Assembly (NCBI GenBank): GCA_943704495.1
Contig: CALSCR010000520.1
Coordinates: 1 to 26,964, forward strand
Origin: Pigoraptor chileana
Lineage: Eukaryota > Opisthokonta > Filasterea
Reading direction: 5' to 3'
Length of the DNA stretch: 26,964 nucleotides
The notes below the pieces were generated by a model. The model saw nothing but the letters and a program-made list of their open reading frames with translations. It searched no databases and was not told the origin of the DNA. Below, piece after piece: positions 10,325-19,320 of this stretch (within the stretch, counting starts at the first letter, position 1; every line of letters starts with the position of its first letter). A program made the position numbers and the translations under genes.

Positions 10325-12254
10325 ATGGCCCCTAAGACCGCCACGAAGAAGCCTGCGGGCCCCCACAACCCCCGCAACAAGGCCCTGGGCAATGGCATCT
10401 CCCGCCTGAGCCGCACGGCCGTGTACCAGAAGCGCGCCCTCTACAAGAAGAAGAAGACGGCTGCCGTTGCCAAGCCTGCGGTTGCTGCCTCTCGTGAGTA
10501 TTTTTACTTGCCACACACTTGCCATTGTTTTGTGTTGTTGTTTGCATAATAATCATTGCAGGGCTCTTTGGGATATTTTATTGTTCATTATGGAAGCATA
10601 GTCCCGTGGTTGTTGTTGCCATGGCTCTCGGTTTTTTAGATCGCTTTTGGACGAGTGGATGCATTGATGGCGCCCTATTGTCGCCTGCGTTGCGCCGCCT
10701 GTCGGATTCCATTTGGGTTGCAGTGTGGAGGATGTTTGGGTGTACTCTTGTATCCTGTCTCTTTCTTGGGCGTTTTTGCAATTTTGCTTACATTGTGTTG
10801 CACGTGGTTGTGGATGCAGTCACCAAGACCAAGGAGGTCAAGGGTGCCAAGAACGGTGGCAAGCGCGAGGTTGTCCTCGTCCGCCAGCCCCGTTTCTACG
10901 AGACTGACGACGTGTCGAAGCCCCTCCCCAACCGCAAGAATGTGGGCATCTTGTTTGATTGTCAGAGTGTGTTTTATCTGTGATTCGTTTAGGAGAGAAC
11001 CATTGGGTCGGTCGTAGATGAGTTGAGGAGGAAAGGAACTTGCAGGTGTTTCAAATTTCCGCGATCAACTCCTTTGCAAGAAATTTTGTTGTGGGCGATG
11101 TTGTTTTTTGAAATTGTTTCGGTTTGCACGTGTCGAGGTGATGGCTCATCATTTCTGTTCTTTTGTCGCTTTGGTCTCTTTTTGTTTCCCATACATACAC
11201 ACATGCGTCGTTGCATGCGAGTAGGTCACGCCTGCCAAGCTCCGGTCTTCGATCACCCCCGGAACGGTCCTCGTTCTCCTCGCCGGCCGCTTCCGTGGAC
11301 GCGTGAGTGTCTGCGCGTTTGGTCGCAATTTTTATTGCGCGTCTTGCGTGTGTGTGAACTTTGTCATTTACAAAGCGTGCATATATCGATCTAAAGGATG
11401 CTCTAACAAGTCTCTTTGGATTTCTGTTGTTGTTTATTATTTTACGATTTCTATTATTACAGCGCGTCGTGTTCCTTAAGCAGCTCCCGTCCGGCCTCCT
11501 CCTTGTCAACGGTAAGCGTCGCTTGACCTTCTTTTGTGCTAGTTTGTTTCTGAGTTTATTTACTCACTGCGAACTCTCGCGGACAAACAACTGGTTGTCG
11601 ACGATAATTTTGACGCATGCCATAAAACCAACGCATTCGACTGCCATGTCAATATCTCTCTCCCTCACACTCGCACTCACACTCACTCACTCGCTGCTGC
11701 CACCACACGCCCACACGCTGTTGCGTCATGCAGGCCCCTTCAAGGTCAACGGTGTTCCCCTTCGCCGTGTGAACCAGTCGTTTGTCATTGCGACCTCGAC
11801 CAAGGTTGACATCAGCGGAGTCAAGGTGAACGAGAAGCTCACCGACGACTACTTCCGCCGGCCCAAGCAGGTGCGTTTGTTTTGCTTGTTTATGACTTTA
11901 ATTGTGGACTATTCTTTGGCTTTCAGATGCGCGATACGTGTTTATATCACCTATACATGGTGGTGTTCTTGTATTTCTGCTTTCGTTAATGAATCCGTAC
12001 TCAATTTTCCATTTGTTTCCTTGTGCATGTGTATGTGTGTATGATGTCCACAGGACAAGAAGAAGAAGTCTGCTGGCGAGTTCCTCGAGAAGACCGAGGA
12101 GAAGAAGGTTGTTGCCGACTCGCGCAAGGCCGACCAGAAGGAGGCTGACAAGGCGCTCCTCGAGATTGTCAAGAAGCAGCCCCTGCTCGCCGCATACCTC
12201 GGCAGCCGCTTCTCCCTCAAGCAGGGTCAGTTTCCCCACGAGCTCAAGTTTTAA
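10325..12254 (+). CDS. RPL6: 60S ribosomal protein L6 (eL6)
   Basis: Six exons: 10325-10493, 10820-10941, 11225-11302, 11463-11511, 11734-11870 and 12054-12254, joined in phases 1, 0, 0, 1 and 0, giving 251 residues. The diagnostic eL6 core is [20 protein letters not shown] + [20 protein letters not shown] + [20 protein letters not shown], split over exons 3-5. The protein ends [19 protein letters not shown], equivalent to the animal ending YLRSxFxLxxGxYPHxLxF. It is a structural component of the large ribosomal subunit. The N terminus is Lys/Ala/Pro-rich, as usual. Third positions are strongly biased to C and G (AAG, GTC, CTC, CGC), unlike neighbouring genes, as expected for very high expression. 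Intron lengths are 326, 283, 160, 222 and 183 nt. I looked for intronic C/D snoRNAs and found no convincing paired C and D boxes. Confidence 0.95.
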
Positions 12255-12682
12255 GTGGGGTGTTTTGTGCTTTTGGATCACCTCCCTCTCCGTCCCGCAG
12301 TAGATGGAACGTTGGCCCTTTTTGTCCACGGCTGACGCGCCACCCAACATAGAACAACTAAAAAAGATTTAAAACAAAAATGGAATTGGAAAACGAAATA
12401 AGACACGGTTAGTTGGAAATGTAATCACGTGACTGAATTTAGGTGCTGCGTTGTGATTGGTCAGTCTTGAAGGAATTTGGGCAATGAGTCCACCGCAATT
12501 GTTTTGGTGCCAGCAGTAGTAGTGATGCAAGGACCCGCAACCCAATCTGCTTCCTCTGCGAATCATAGGTTTTTATACAATTTTGAAGCGCAGTTTAGTG
12601 CATCAACCCCAATTGTACAGTTCAGTTTGAAGAGAGGGAAAGCAACAAAACAAAAAATTCTACGGAACTATTACTAATCAAC
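12255..12682. other. Intergenic promoter region between RPL6 and the small gene at 12683
   Basis: Contains the CACGTG motif and an inverted CCAAT box (listed separately) and a TTTATACA stretch near 12571. No coding segment is seen. Confidence 0.55.
12423..12460 (+). promoter_or_regulatory. ATCACGTGAC motif plus inverted CCAAT box
   Basis: AATCACGTGAC at 12423-12433 is followed 22 nt later by ATTGG (12456-12460, CCAAT on the other strand). Both lie about 220-260 nt upstream of the ATG at 12683. The same 10-mer recurs upstream of three other genes in the window. The core CACGTG is the E-box bound by bHLH factors such as USF, MITF/TFEB and Cbf1; which factor acts here is unknown. Confidence 0.55.
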
Positions 12683-13217
12683 ATGGCAAGCATGGAGAAG
12701 TCACTTAAGATTGGGCGTGCCCTTTTCGTGGCCGCGCGTCCTTTCCAGACGCAGTTTAATCACGAAGTGCCCCGTATGCCCCGCGCACTGTCGCCAATGC
12801 AGGAGATTGCAGAGCCCGGTGGGTTGGTGCTACTTGCTTCAGCTTGTTTGCACCTAATCGCAATTTGCCGACAGTGTTACAAGTTCATCGCATCGGCCCC
12901 TTTTTCAGCTTCTTGAGGGGGTGTATTTTTTTGAGAGCATCTATACTCCGTGCAAATAGTCGTGGACTGCTCATGTTCATCAGTAGAAACTCATCAATGT
13001 TAACAGACCCTGTCGTGTCCTCTTTGCACCACACTCGTCGAACCTGGTTTTCTAATATGTTTCAACATAATAACCCCCGTGTGCGCATGCAGGAGAGCTT
13101 GGCCATGGAGAGCGGCAGTCTCACCTCGAGACGATTGTTGGGTTCGGCAATTCATGGCACCGGCCCGATTCGTCAGTCTCCATGCGTGACGAAATGTGGC
13201 TTGCATCTCCGATTTAA
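12683..13217 (+). CDS. Unrecognised 86-residue protein
   Basis: Two exons: 12683-12818 and 13093-13217, phase 1, with a 274-nt intron ending TGCGCATGCAG. The N terminus, MASMEKSLKIGRALFVAARP, is basic and weakly amphipathic, which would fit a mitochondrial or membrane-associated protein. The middle is proline-rich (EVPRMPRALSPMQEIAEP), and exon 2 reads through HLETIVGFGNSWHRPDSSVS to MRDEMWLASPI before TAA. I do not recognise a family; it could be a small mitochondrial subunit. The frame of exon 2 is the one set by the donor phase; the alternative frame (ESLAMESGS...) needs a different donor and looks less protein-like. The gene sits 429 nt after RPL6 on the same strand and has its own upstream CACGTG/CCAAT elements. 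Confidence 0.5.
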
Positions 13218-13605
13218 TCTGATCACCACCGACTAGACACTACACATGGCTTGGGGCTCGATGCCACATTTCGCCTGTTTATGTATTTGTTTGTATGTTT
13301 TTTTTTCAATTGCGTTGCAGCTGCGTATGTCGGCATTTGTACATAGATTTTTTATGCGTTAATGTAAATAGAAAACTGTTCGCGTGCGGAACAGTTGTTA
13401 TCACGTGACGCGGCAGCACCTTTGAAAAGAGCCGGATCGTTACTTAGGGTGCGGCTCATCGGATCACTCGGGGCAGTTTTCGTAAAACAGGCGGTTGTGT
13501 TACCAAACTCATGGCTGCGTCAAGTCTATTTTTAATAGAATCCTAAAACATAAGAGGACTCGTGTTGATCTAAGCATAGCATCGTGCGGTTGAGAGAGGG
13601 GCATA
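13218..13605. other. Intergenic promoter region of the methyltransferase gene
   Basis: Holds the ATCACGTGAC motif at 13400-13409. No coding or RNA gene was seen. Confidence 0.55.
13400..13409 (+). promoter_or_regulatory. ATCACGTGAC motif
   Basis: Exact match to the 10-mer also found at 12424, 21899 and 25243. It lies about 200 nt upstream of the ATG at 13606. Confidence 0.5.
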
Positions 13606-15395
13606 ATGGCTCTCTGTCTCAAGCGTAAGAGGCGAGTTGCAATTGTCGTTGTCATTGCAATAGCCCTTGCGATTATAACTTGGCAGACTTCCCCCGCCAC
13701 GCGCCGCAATGGCCGCCCCTCTAATCAACCGGCTCTAAACGCGGTAAAGAAAGTAATGGCGCCGAAGGCATCTTCTGTTAATGTGATACGTGCGGTGCCA
13801 ACAACAGCGGCGTTGCCAACGAACAGCAGCAGTCCCGAGTCAATTCAGGTGATTGTGTTTGCTTGCTTTTTATGAATGCAGTGCGGTTCTCTTCCTTTCT
13901 GTGTTTGTTTGAAAGATTTCTTGGATTTTTGTTCGTTTCTGAAGTGGATGCGGATGTCCCCTGTTGGTTGTGAAGTGGATGGGCTTCCACTCACTCGCGG
14001 ATTTGCATGCGCACGTAGAAGTGGATGGAGATGTCTACGTACAAGTACTGAAGGGTTTCTGTGTATTCTTTCTTTCTCTTGTGCAGCCGTTCTTGTTGGA
14101 TGACTCTGTCGCTATTGGGTTGCACAAGCTATCTGACCACGTGGCGGAAGTGCGCGCGGATGCCGATCGCATTCACATTGAGATAGGCCCTCGCTACATT
14201 CGCACACTCGTTATCGCCGATCAAAACGTTCACCTCGTTAAAACTGGAACCATCCCTGTCTTTCCGATGTATATTTTCCCCACAATTCGTGACGAATCCA
14301 GTCGGGATATTGGATCTTCGCTTGGTATATACAAACCAGTGACCACGCGGCGCATGGCGCTGATATTTGAAACCATCGCAAAACAGCCCAATGCACGCCA
14401 CAGGCAGTTCTTGGATGTGGGGGCCGGCGTCGGCTACTTTTCGCTGCTTGCACGCGCTCACGGCATCAACTCAATCGCAATCGAAGCATACGCGGAGAAC
14501 GCCGCCATACTGAAAGAGAATGTTTATTTGCGGTCAGATGCCGAAGGAAATGCCATTGAGCGCGACGCGGCTGAATATGCGACGACCAACAAGCCGCGTG
14601 CATTCATACGGCCCATTGTGGCGGTTCTCGACAAAGACGCTGGTCGTCCCGTCGTCGTGGCTGGGTCGTCTATGACAAAGCACGACGTTGAGTTCTTGAA
14701 AGAGGGCGAGGAGGTGGGGAGTGGCTTGTTTTGTGCTCTTGTGCTCGTGTGCTCGTGTGTGGCTATGCGCGTCTTGCGCGTTGTGTGGTTTGCGGGATGC
14801 AATGGCCTTGTGTGGGGAATTGTTTGTTTGTCGCACCAAATTTCATTTCTTTACACGTGATTTCCTTCTCGTCGTCCAAACACACACGCACACGCACATA
14901 CACACACACCCACGCATACACTCGCACACACACACACACACTCGCACACACTCACAATGCATTCACCGTCAGCCTACGGATAAGAGTCACCGCGCCCGCC
15001 CACAGTCCGCTATGGAGACGGTGACACTAGACAGTCTCCTCCCTGGCGTGCACGACATTATCGCCGCTAAAATCAACGCAAACGGTAACGAAATGCGTAT
15101 CATTCAGGGTGCTCGACGCCTCTTCAACTTCTACTCGAATCCCCTCGATCGCACGCCGTGTTTTGTGTTCATTCGATTCGACCCAATCCTTCTCACCCGC
15201 GCGGGTTCGAACCCGAAAGAGTTTCTGGAAATTTTGACGATGAGTGGATATGCCGTCTACACGGATGACATGGACGCGCGGACCAGCCGGTCTCTGACGC
15301 CACAAAGCGTCATCACGAGACCAACAGATCTTTTTCTGATCATGCGGCGCAGTCATTGCGCATCCGTCGTTAAATGGTTGCCTAAATTCGTCTAG
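13606..15395 (+). CDS. Type II membrane FkbM-family-like SAM methyltransferase
   Basis: Exons 13606-13848, 14087-14713 and 15006-15395 (phase 0 throughout) give about 419 residues. KRKRRVAIVVVIAIALAIIT near the start is a basic stretch plus a signal anchor (residues about 6-26), typical of a type II Golgi or ER membrane protein. A Ser/Thr/Pro/Ala-rich stem follows. The SAM-binding motif I is RQFLDVGAGVGYFSLLARAH (near residue 187), and IAIEAYAENAAILKENV is the acidic loop that binds SAM ribose. The last exon, LDSLLPGVHDIIAAKINANG + NEMRIIQGARRLF, matches the FkbM pattern LKIDVEGxExxVLxGA, with A/N replacing the usual D/E positions. Members O-methylate sugars or other acceptors; the acceptor here is unknown. 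A further small exon may lie within 13849-14086 (see findings). If so, the protein gains about 20-30 residues before PFLLDDSVAI. Confidence 0.75.
14878..14956. repeat. CA-rich microsatellite in methyltransferase intron
   Basis: Imperfect CACACA/CACGCA run inside the intron 14714-15005. Confidence 0.9.
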
Positions 15396-15942
15396 TCCGG
15401 CGATTGATTTGTGTTGCAGCCGTCTCAACGACCGAGCGAGGAAGCATAACGCTTTGCAACGCTTACAATGCTTACAACGCTTACCGTACACGATACAACA
15501 CGTGTTTGTGTCGGAGTTGGCGGACCACACGTGGTGCGTACTCAGAGAGAGCGACCGCACGGAGGACTCGAGGGTGGCTCATCTCGGTTGCCATAGCACA
15601 ACAACCCGGCGACGTGCCGATCCCACTCGCGGCAGTCCCATGGCACGGACAATCTATGCCACTATTGTGGTGAATTGAATTTATCCTGCCTTTGCGTGGA
15701 CGCAAGCGACTTGCGGGCGCTAATTCTATTTTTGGATATGTCGCATATTATGCGTTGGTGATTGAACCGAAGGCCTCTCAACAAAAATTGCAATTTTGCT
15801 TTTATTGCGGTGTGTGAAGCGACATGGAGCCGCACCGGCGTATGTGTGGCGCATGCGTGTTGCATAACTCAGTAAACCTCCGCCGGCGAGCCGTCATCAG
15901 ATCGTGGAAACCGCCTTTTGTTCAGTGCCGCTGTAAAGGAAC
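15396..15942. other. Intergenic spacer after the methyltransferase
   Basis: Contains a decamer-type tandem run, ACGCTTACAATGCTTACAAC-like (about 15453-15485). An open frame (about 15404-15678) has mixed composition and no recognisable family, so I do not call it a gene. Confidence 0.4.
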
Positions 15943-15970
15943 CAGGGGTACTAGTACCTTAGTACCCCCG
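15943..15970. repeat. CAGGGGTAC-ended palindrome, copy 1
   Basis: CAGGGGTACTA at 15943-15953 faces TTAGTACCCCC at 15959-15969, forming an imperfect inverted repeat. The first 11 bases are the exact reverse complement of 18856-18866 (TAGTACCCCTG). No clean target duplication is visible here (left flank AAAGGAAC). It is related to the element at 21991-22046. Confidence 0.6.
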
Positions 15971-16047
15971 GAATGAATTGACACGCCGGCCGACGGCACA
16001 CGCTGTCGCCAGTTTACAACTCGGCCGACTGACCGTCAGACGTTGCC

Positions 16048-16153
16048 AATTGCAGGCATGACGTCATGGTCAGTAAAGTAAACATCGGACTACATTAGTG
16101 TCAGCCTGCCGGAACTGCAACTGCTGTCAGTGTAATGAGGATGGCGTTATAAA
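16048..16153 (+). promoter_or_regulatory. Candidate promoter of the tandem-LRR gene (CRE and TATA)
   Basis: ATGACGTCAT, a perfect CRE/ATF-type palindrome, lies at 16058-16067, and TATAAA at 16148-16153, about 105 nt upstream of the ATG at 16258. A CACGTG also lies at 16238-16243. A clear TATA box is not evident at the other genes of the window. Confidence 0.45.
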
Positions 16154-16257
16154 TGCAAAACGAAAGTGTCAGGAATATCCCGCTCTTGTAACCGAAGTAG
16201 TGACTGATTTCACCGAGGGACCGGCGTCGCTGAGTCCACGTGGCACTCCCGAGAACC

Positions 16258-17853
16258 ATGTCGGCTGACCGGCCGCAGTGCGGCATGCGCATCTCCTTTG
16301 CGTTGCTTCCCATCGAGGTCGTCGTCTCGCACATTGCACCCTTTCTCTGCAACAGGGACCGCGCATCACTTGCGGGCGTCAATGCGAGCCTGCGATCTGC
16401 GCTGATGTTTCTGCGTTGGTACACTCTGCGGCGTGCGTACGCTGAGGAGTTCAGCAAGTCGATTGCAATCCGAAAGGCCGTATTGGTCTGCATTCCGAGA
16501 GAGAGGCTTGTCTTGCAATTGAGTGGATTTGTGGAAACTTTGACTGCATCTTCGTTAGACGGCCCGAATGTTTATTCGCTCGACCTCTCCGATGGCTATT
16601 CAATTACGGATGTGTCTGCATTGGGCGGCGTCCCTTTGCTCAATCTCGATCGTTGTTTTGGGGTGACGGATGTATCTGCGTTGGGCACTGTCCATTCTCT
16701 GATCCTATCCAACTGCCATAGAATTACGAATGTGTCAGTGTTGGGCGGTGTCTATTCGCTCAATCTCTCCGAATCTTTGGGAGTAATGGATGTGTCTGCG
16801 TTGGGCCGCGTCCATTCTCTCGATCTCTCTGGTTGCAAAGGAGTAACGGATGTGTCAGTGTTGGGCGGTGTCTATTCGCTCAATCTCTCCGAATCTTTGG
16901 GAGTAATGGATGTGTCTGCGTTGGGCCGCGTCCATTCTCTCGATCTCTCTGGTTGCAAAGGAGTAACGGATGTGTCAGTGTTGGGCGGTGTCTATTCGCT
17001 CAATCTCTCCGAATCTTTGGGAGTAATGGATGTGTCTGCGTTGGGCCGCGTCCATTCTCTCGATCTCTCTGGTTGCAAAGGAGTAACGGATGTGTCCATG
17101 TTAGGCGGTGTCTATTCCCTCAATCTCTCGAATTGCCAACAAGTGGTGCATGTAACAATGTTGGGCAGCGTTCATTCTCTCGATCTCAGTAAGTGTCCAG
17201 GGGTGACCAACGTGTCTGCACTGGGAGGTGTGCATTCTCTCAATCTCTCCAGTTGCGAGGGAGTGACGGATGTGTCTGCATTGGGCGGCGTCCACACTCT
17301 CAATCTCTCCTATTCCCGAGGAGTGGCGGATGTGTCTGCATTGGGTGGTGTTTACTCCCTCAAACTTAACTATTGTTTCAAGGTGACGGATGTGTCTGCA
17401 TTGGGTGGTGTTTACTCCCTCAAACTTAACTATTGTTTCAAGGTGACGGATGTGTCTGCATTGGGTGGTGTTTACTCCCTCAAACTTAACTATTGTTTCA
17501 AGGTGACGGATGTGTCTGCGTTGGGCAGCCTCCATTTGCTTGACCTTACCTGTTGTTATAGAATCTTGGATGTATCTGCGTTGGGCGGCGTCCACACTCT
17601 CAATCTCGAGAGATGTTATTGTTTGACCGATGTGTCTGCGCTGGGCGGCGTTCATCATTCCTTAAGTATTTCGCACTGTGAAGGCGTGACGGGTGTATCT
17701 GCGCTGGGCGGCGTTCATGCCTTAAGTATTTCGCACTGTGAAGGCGTGACGGATGTGTCTGCGCTGGGCGGCGTCCACTCCCTGATTCTTGTGAAGTGCG
17801 ATGGAGTAGTGGACATATCCATGCTGGCCAACGTCCATTCGCTCACCCTCTAA
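16258..17853 (+). CDS. Intronless F-box protein with about 21 twenty-residue leucine-rich repeats
   Basis: One open frame of 531 residues. The ATG at 16258 was chosen because the upstream in-frame GTG is not a normal eukaryotic start. Residues about 15-55 form an F-box (LLPIEVVVSHIAPFL, then RASLAGVNASLRSAL). From about residue 100 to the end the protein is a solenoid with a strict 20-residue period. Its consensus is VHSLNLSxCxGVTDVSALGG, so the DNA period is exactly 60 bp; one unit at 17641 has an extra His codon. The consensus resembles short internalin- or SDS22-like LRRs. As I recall, DVSALG-type repeats with F-boxes occur in protists and some large DNA viruses. Likely role: SCF ubiquitin-ligase receptor or protein-recognition surface; the target is unknown. 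It is unusual in lacking introns, in its near-identical internal copies, and in lying between two CAGGGGTAC palindromes. It is not a relative of the FBXL gene at 1815 beyond the shared architecture. Confidence 0.85.
   Translation: MSADRPQCGMRISFALLPIEVVVSHIAPFLCNRDRASLAGVNASLRSALMFLRWYTLRRAYAEEFSKSIAIRKAVLVCIPRERLVLQLSGFVETLTASSLDGPNVYSLDLSDGYSITDVSALGGVPLLNLDRCFGVTDVSALGTVHSLILSNCHRITNVSVLGGVYSLNLSESLGVMDVSALGRVHSLDLSGCKGVTDVSVLGGVYSLNLSESLGVMDVSALGRVHSLDLSGCKGVTDVSVLGGVYSLNLSESLGVMDVSALGRVHSLDLSGCKGVTDVSMLGGVYSLNLSNCQQVVHVTMLGSVHSLDLSKCPGVTNVSALGGVHSLNLSSCEGVTDVSALGGVHTLNLSYSRGVADVSALGGVYSLKLNYCFKVTDVSALGGVYSLKLNYCFKVTDVSALGGVYSLKLNYCFKVTDVSALGSLHLLDLTCCYRILDVSALGGVHTLNLERCYCLTDVSALGGVHHSLSISHCEGVTGVSALGGVHALSISHCEGVTDVSALGGVHSLILVKCDGVVDISMLANVHSLTL
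16741..17100 (+). repeat. 120-bp higher-order repeat, three near-identical copies, inside the LRR gene
   Basis: Units 16741-16860, 16861-16980 and 16981-17100 are identical except for the last few bases of the third (GTCCATG in place of GTCAGTG). Each encodes two 20-residue LRRs (SESLGVM-type and SGCKGVT-type). Confidence 0.97.
17341..17520 (+). repeat. 60-bp repeat, three near-identical copies, inside the LRR gene
   Basis: Units starting at 17341, 17401 and 17461 are identical save for the final base of the third. Each encodes one LRR with LNYCFKVTDVSALGG. This is a second, independent amplification. Confidence 0.97.
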
Positions 17854-18845
17854 TCACCGCTGCAGAAGAGTGTCATGGTGTCACTGTGTAACACTCTGCC
17901 GCGTGCGTTTCGGCGGTTCACTTGCTCAAACTCCGGCGGCATGAGAGCGCCCATTGCCGCATTGACATGACCGCCGGATCCATCGGTTAATTATATGTCA
18001 ATGTGGTTGTGGCGGTCATGCTGTCCTGTTGTTGTCGTGCACACGACAAACTAACATCCGCACTGCGATTGTCATCGTCGTGTGTGTGAACAGTCAAAGT
18101 GCGGCTGTCCATGTGTAATAGTGCACGTGCGGCTGCCAGTGTGCGACAGAATATCGAACGTGTCCCCTCCGGCCTCGTGGCGACGGTCCAAGACTTTAAT
18201 GATTTTCATTTTATCTCTCTCGGCTCGACTGGCAATGTGGGGCGGTCGCCGGTTTCGATTGACTGAGAATTGAATGTCGGTAGCGCATCTTGCTTGGCTG
18301 ATGATGCGTCTCAGTTGCACCGGTGGTGTGCGCTTTCGACGGCATTCGATTCGGGCGGGCGTATGCTGGTCGGGTCACATGTGTGAAGGCCGCTGGCGTC
18401 AGGCCCTTGAACAGTCATGATATGTGATGAACTTTTATCGATTGTTGTAATGTTTATTGCTCGGTCAGCACAATCGCAATTGTCTGTGCAGGAGTACACC
18501 GGCAATTAAACCGGCAAATGCAATGTAAACCGGCAATTAGATAATGACATGTTGATGTCATCATACTGCCATGATAAGACAGGCATCAACTGCAAAACCT
18601 TAAGGATTATAAATTACGATTTTATTAATAGTGTAGACAACAGACAGCAGACAAAAGTTGCGGCGACAGCCATGGCCGTCATGTATTTAGGTTTTGATTA
18701 AGTGCCTTGGTCACAACTGAGCTACTCTGTACTTCATTGTCTGCAGCTGAACGCTGGGTTGACTATAATAGCACGACAGCAAACAACGCCGTTCTTATCT
18801 CTCGAGCGATTTCCGGGGCCCACAAACTGAAGTAATGCGTGCCGG
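17854..18845. other. Non-coding stretch after the tandem-LRR gene
   Basis: A possible 3'-UTR hairpin, AGAGTGT/ACACTCT, lies about 17869-17901. Otherwise there are only short ORFs with no protein sense, and a TATAAATTA stretch near 18609. Confidence 0.4.
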
Positions 18846-18866
18846 CAGGGGGCCTTAGTACCCCTG
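18846..18866. repeat. CAGGGG...CCCCTG palindrome, copy 2
   Basis: Begins CAGGGGG and ends TTAGTACCCCTG (21 bp). The right 11 bases are the exact reverse complement of the left end of copy 1, so copies 1 and 2 together could be inverted ends of a 2.9-kb segment holding the LRR gene. The 8-bp flanks of that segment (AAAGGAAC and GTGCAGGG) do not match. Confidence 0.55.
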
Positions 18867-19320
18867 GTGCAGGGATGGACCTGTCGTGAGTTCGACAGCC
18901 AACACCACGTGAAGCCAAACGTCATGCTGGTATCACTCGCGACGGACCGCGCCAGTGCCCCCATGCACAATATCAGCACACCGACGGAGGTTTGTGTGGC
19001 AACAGTCGTGGCTGAAGTGCGCGCGTCGCTGTTCATATTTGACGTAATGAAATGGCGCAACTATGCCGTCACATGCACCGCGTGCGACACGGTCTCCACG
19101 ACAGTTGATGAAGCGACCGAAATATCCGTTGCATCCGCCGCTCAGTGTTGACGCCATCGCAAACGACAGAACGCACGGAGCACGCGGAAGAAAGTGTCGG
19201 AATTCTCCGTCGGAATGACCAGTCGGAAGTTTGCTCAGTTCGATTGGAATACTCAGTCGAAAGTTTCAGTCGGGAAGAGGGCGATTGGCGATTGCAAATT
19301 GTCCAAGAAAGAAACAAAGA
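18867..19320. other. Spacer between copy 2 palindrome and the convergent membrane-protein gene
   Basis: A plus-strand ORF from an ATG at about 18924 to 19151 (76 codons) has coding-like composition but no recognisable family, splice partner or motif. I leave it uncalled. Confidence 0.35.

Noticed and set aside
10494-12053. Box C/D snoRNAs in RPL6 introns
   Set aside because: C-box-like words (GTGATGG, ATGATGT) occur but without a correctly placed CTGA box and terminal stem.
15404-15678. Plus-strand ORF after the methyltransferase, possibly an alternative C terminus
   Set aside because: Its start lies in short tandem repeats, it matches no family, and joining it to the methyltransferase needs an intron of about 55 nt that removes a normal-looking ending.
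17101-17658. Long antisense ORF across the LRR repeats
   Set aside because: It is an antisense reflection of the 60-bp repeat period. The sense frame has an ATG, an F-box and proper LRRs.
18924-19151. 76-codon plus-strand ORF
   Set aside because: Composition is plausible, but there is no motif, splice signal or known family, and chance ORFs of this size are common here.
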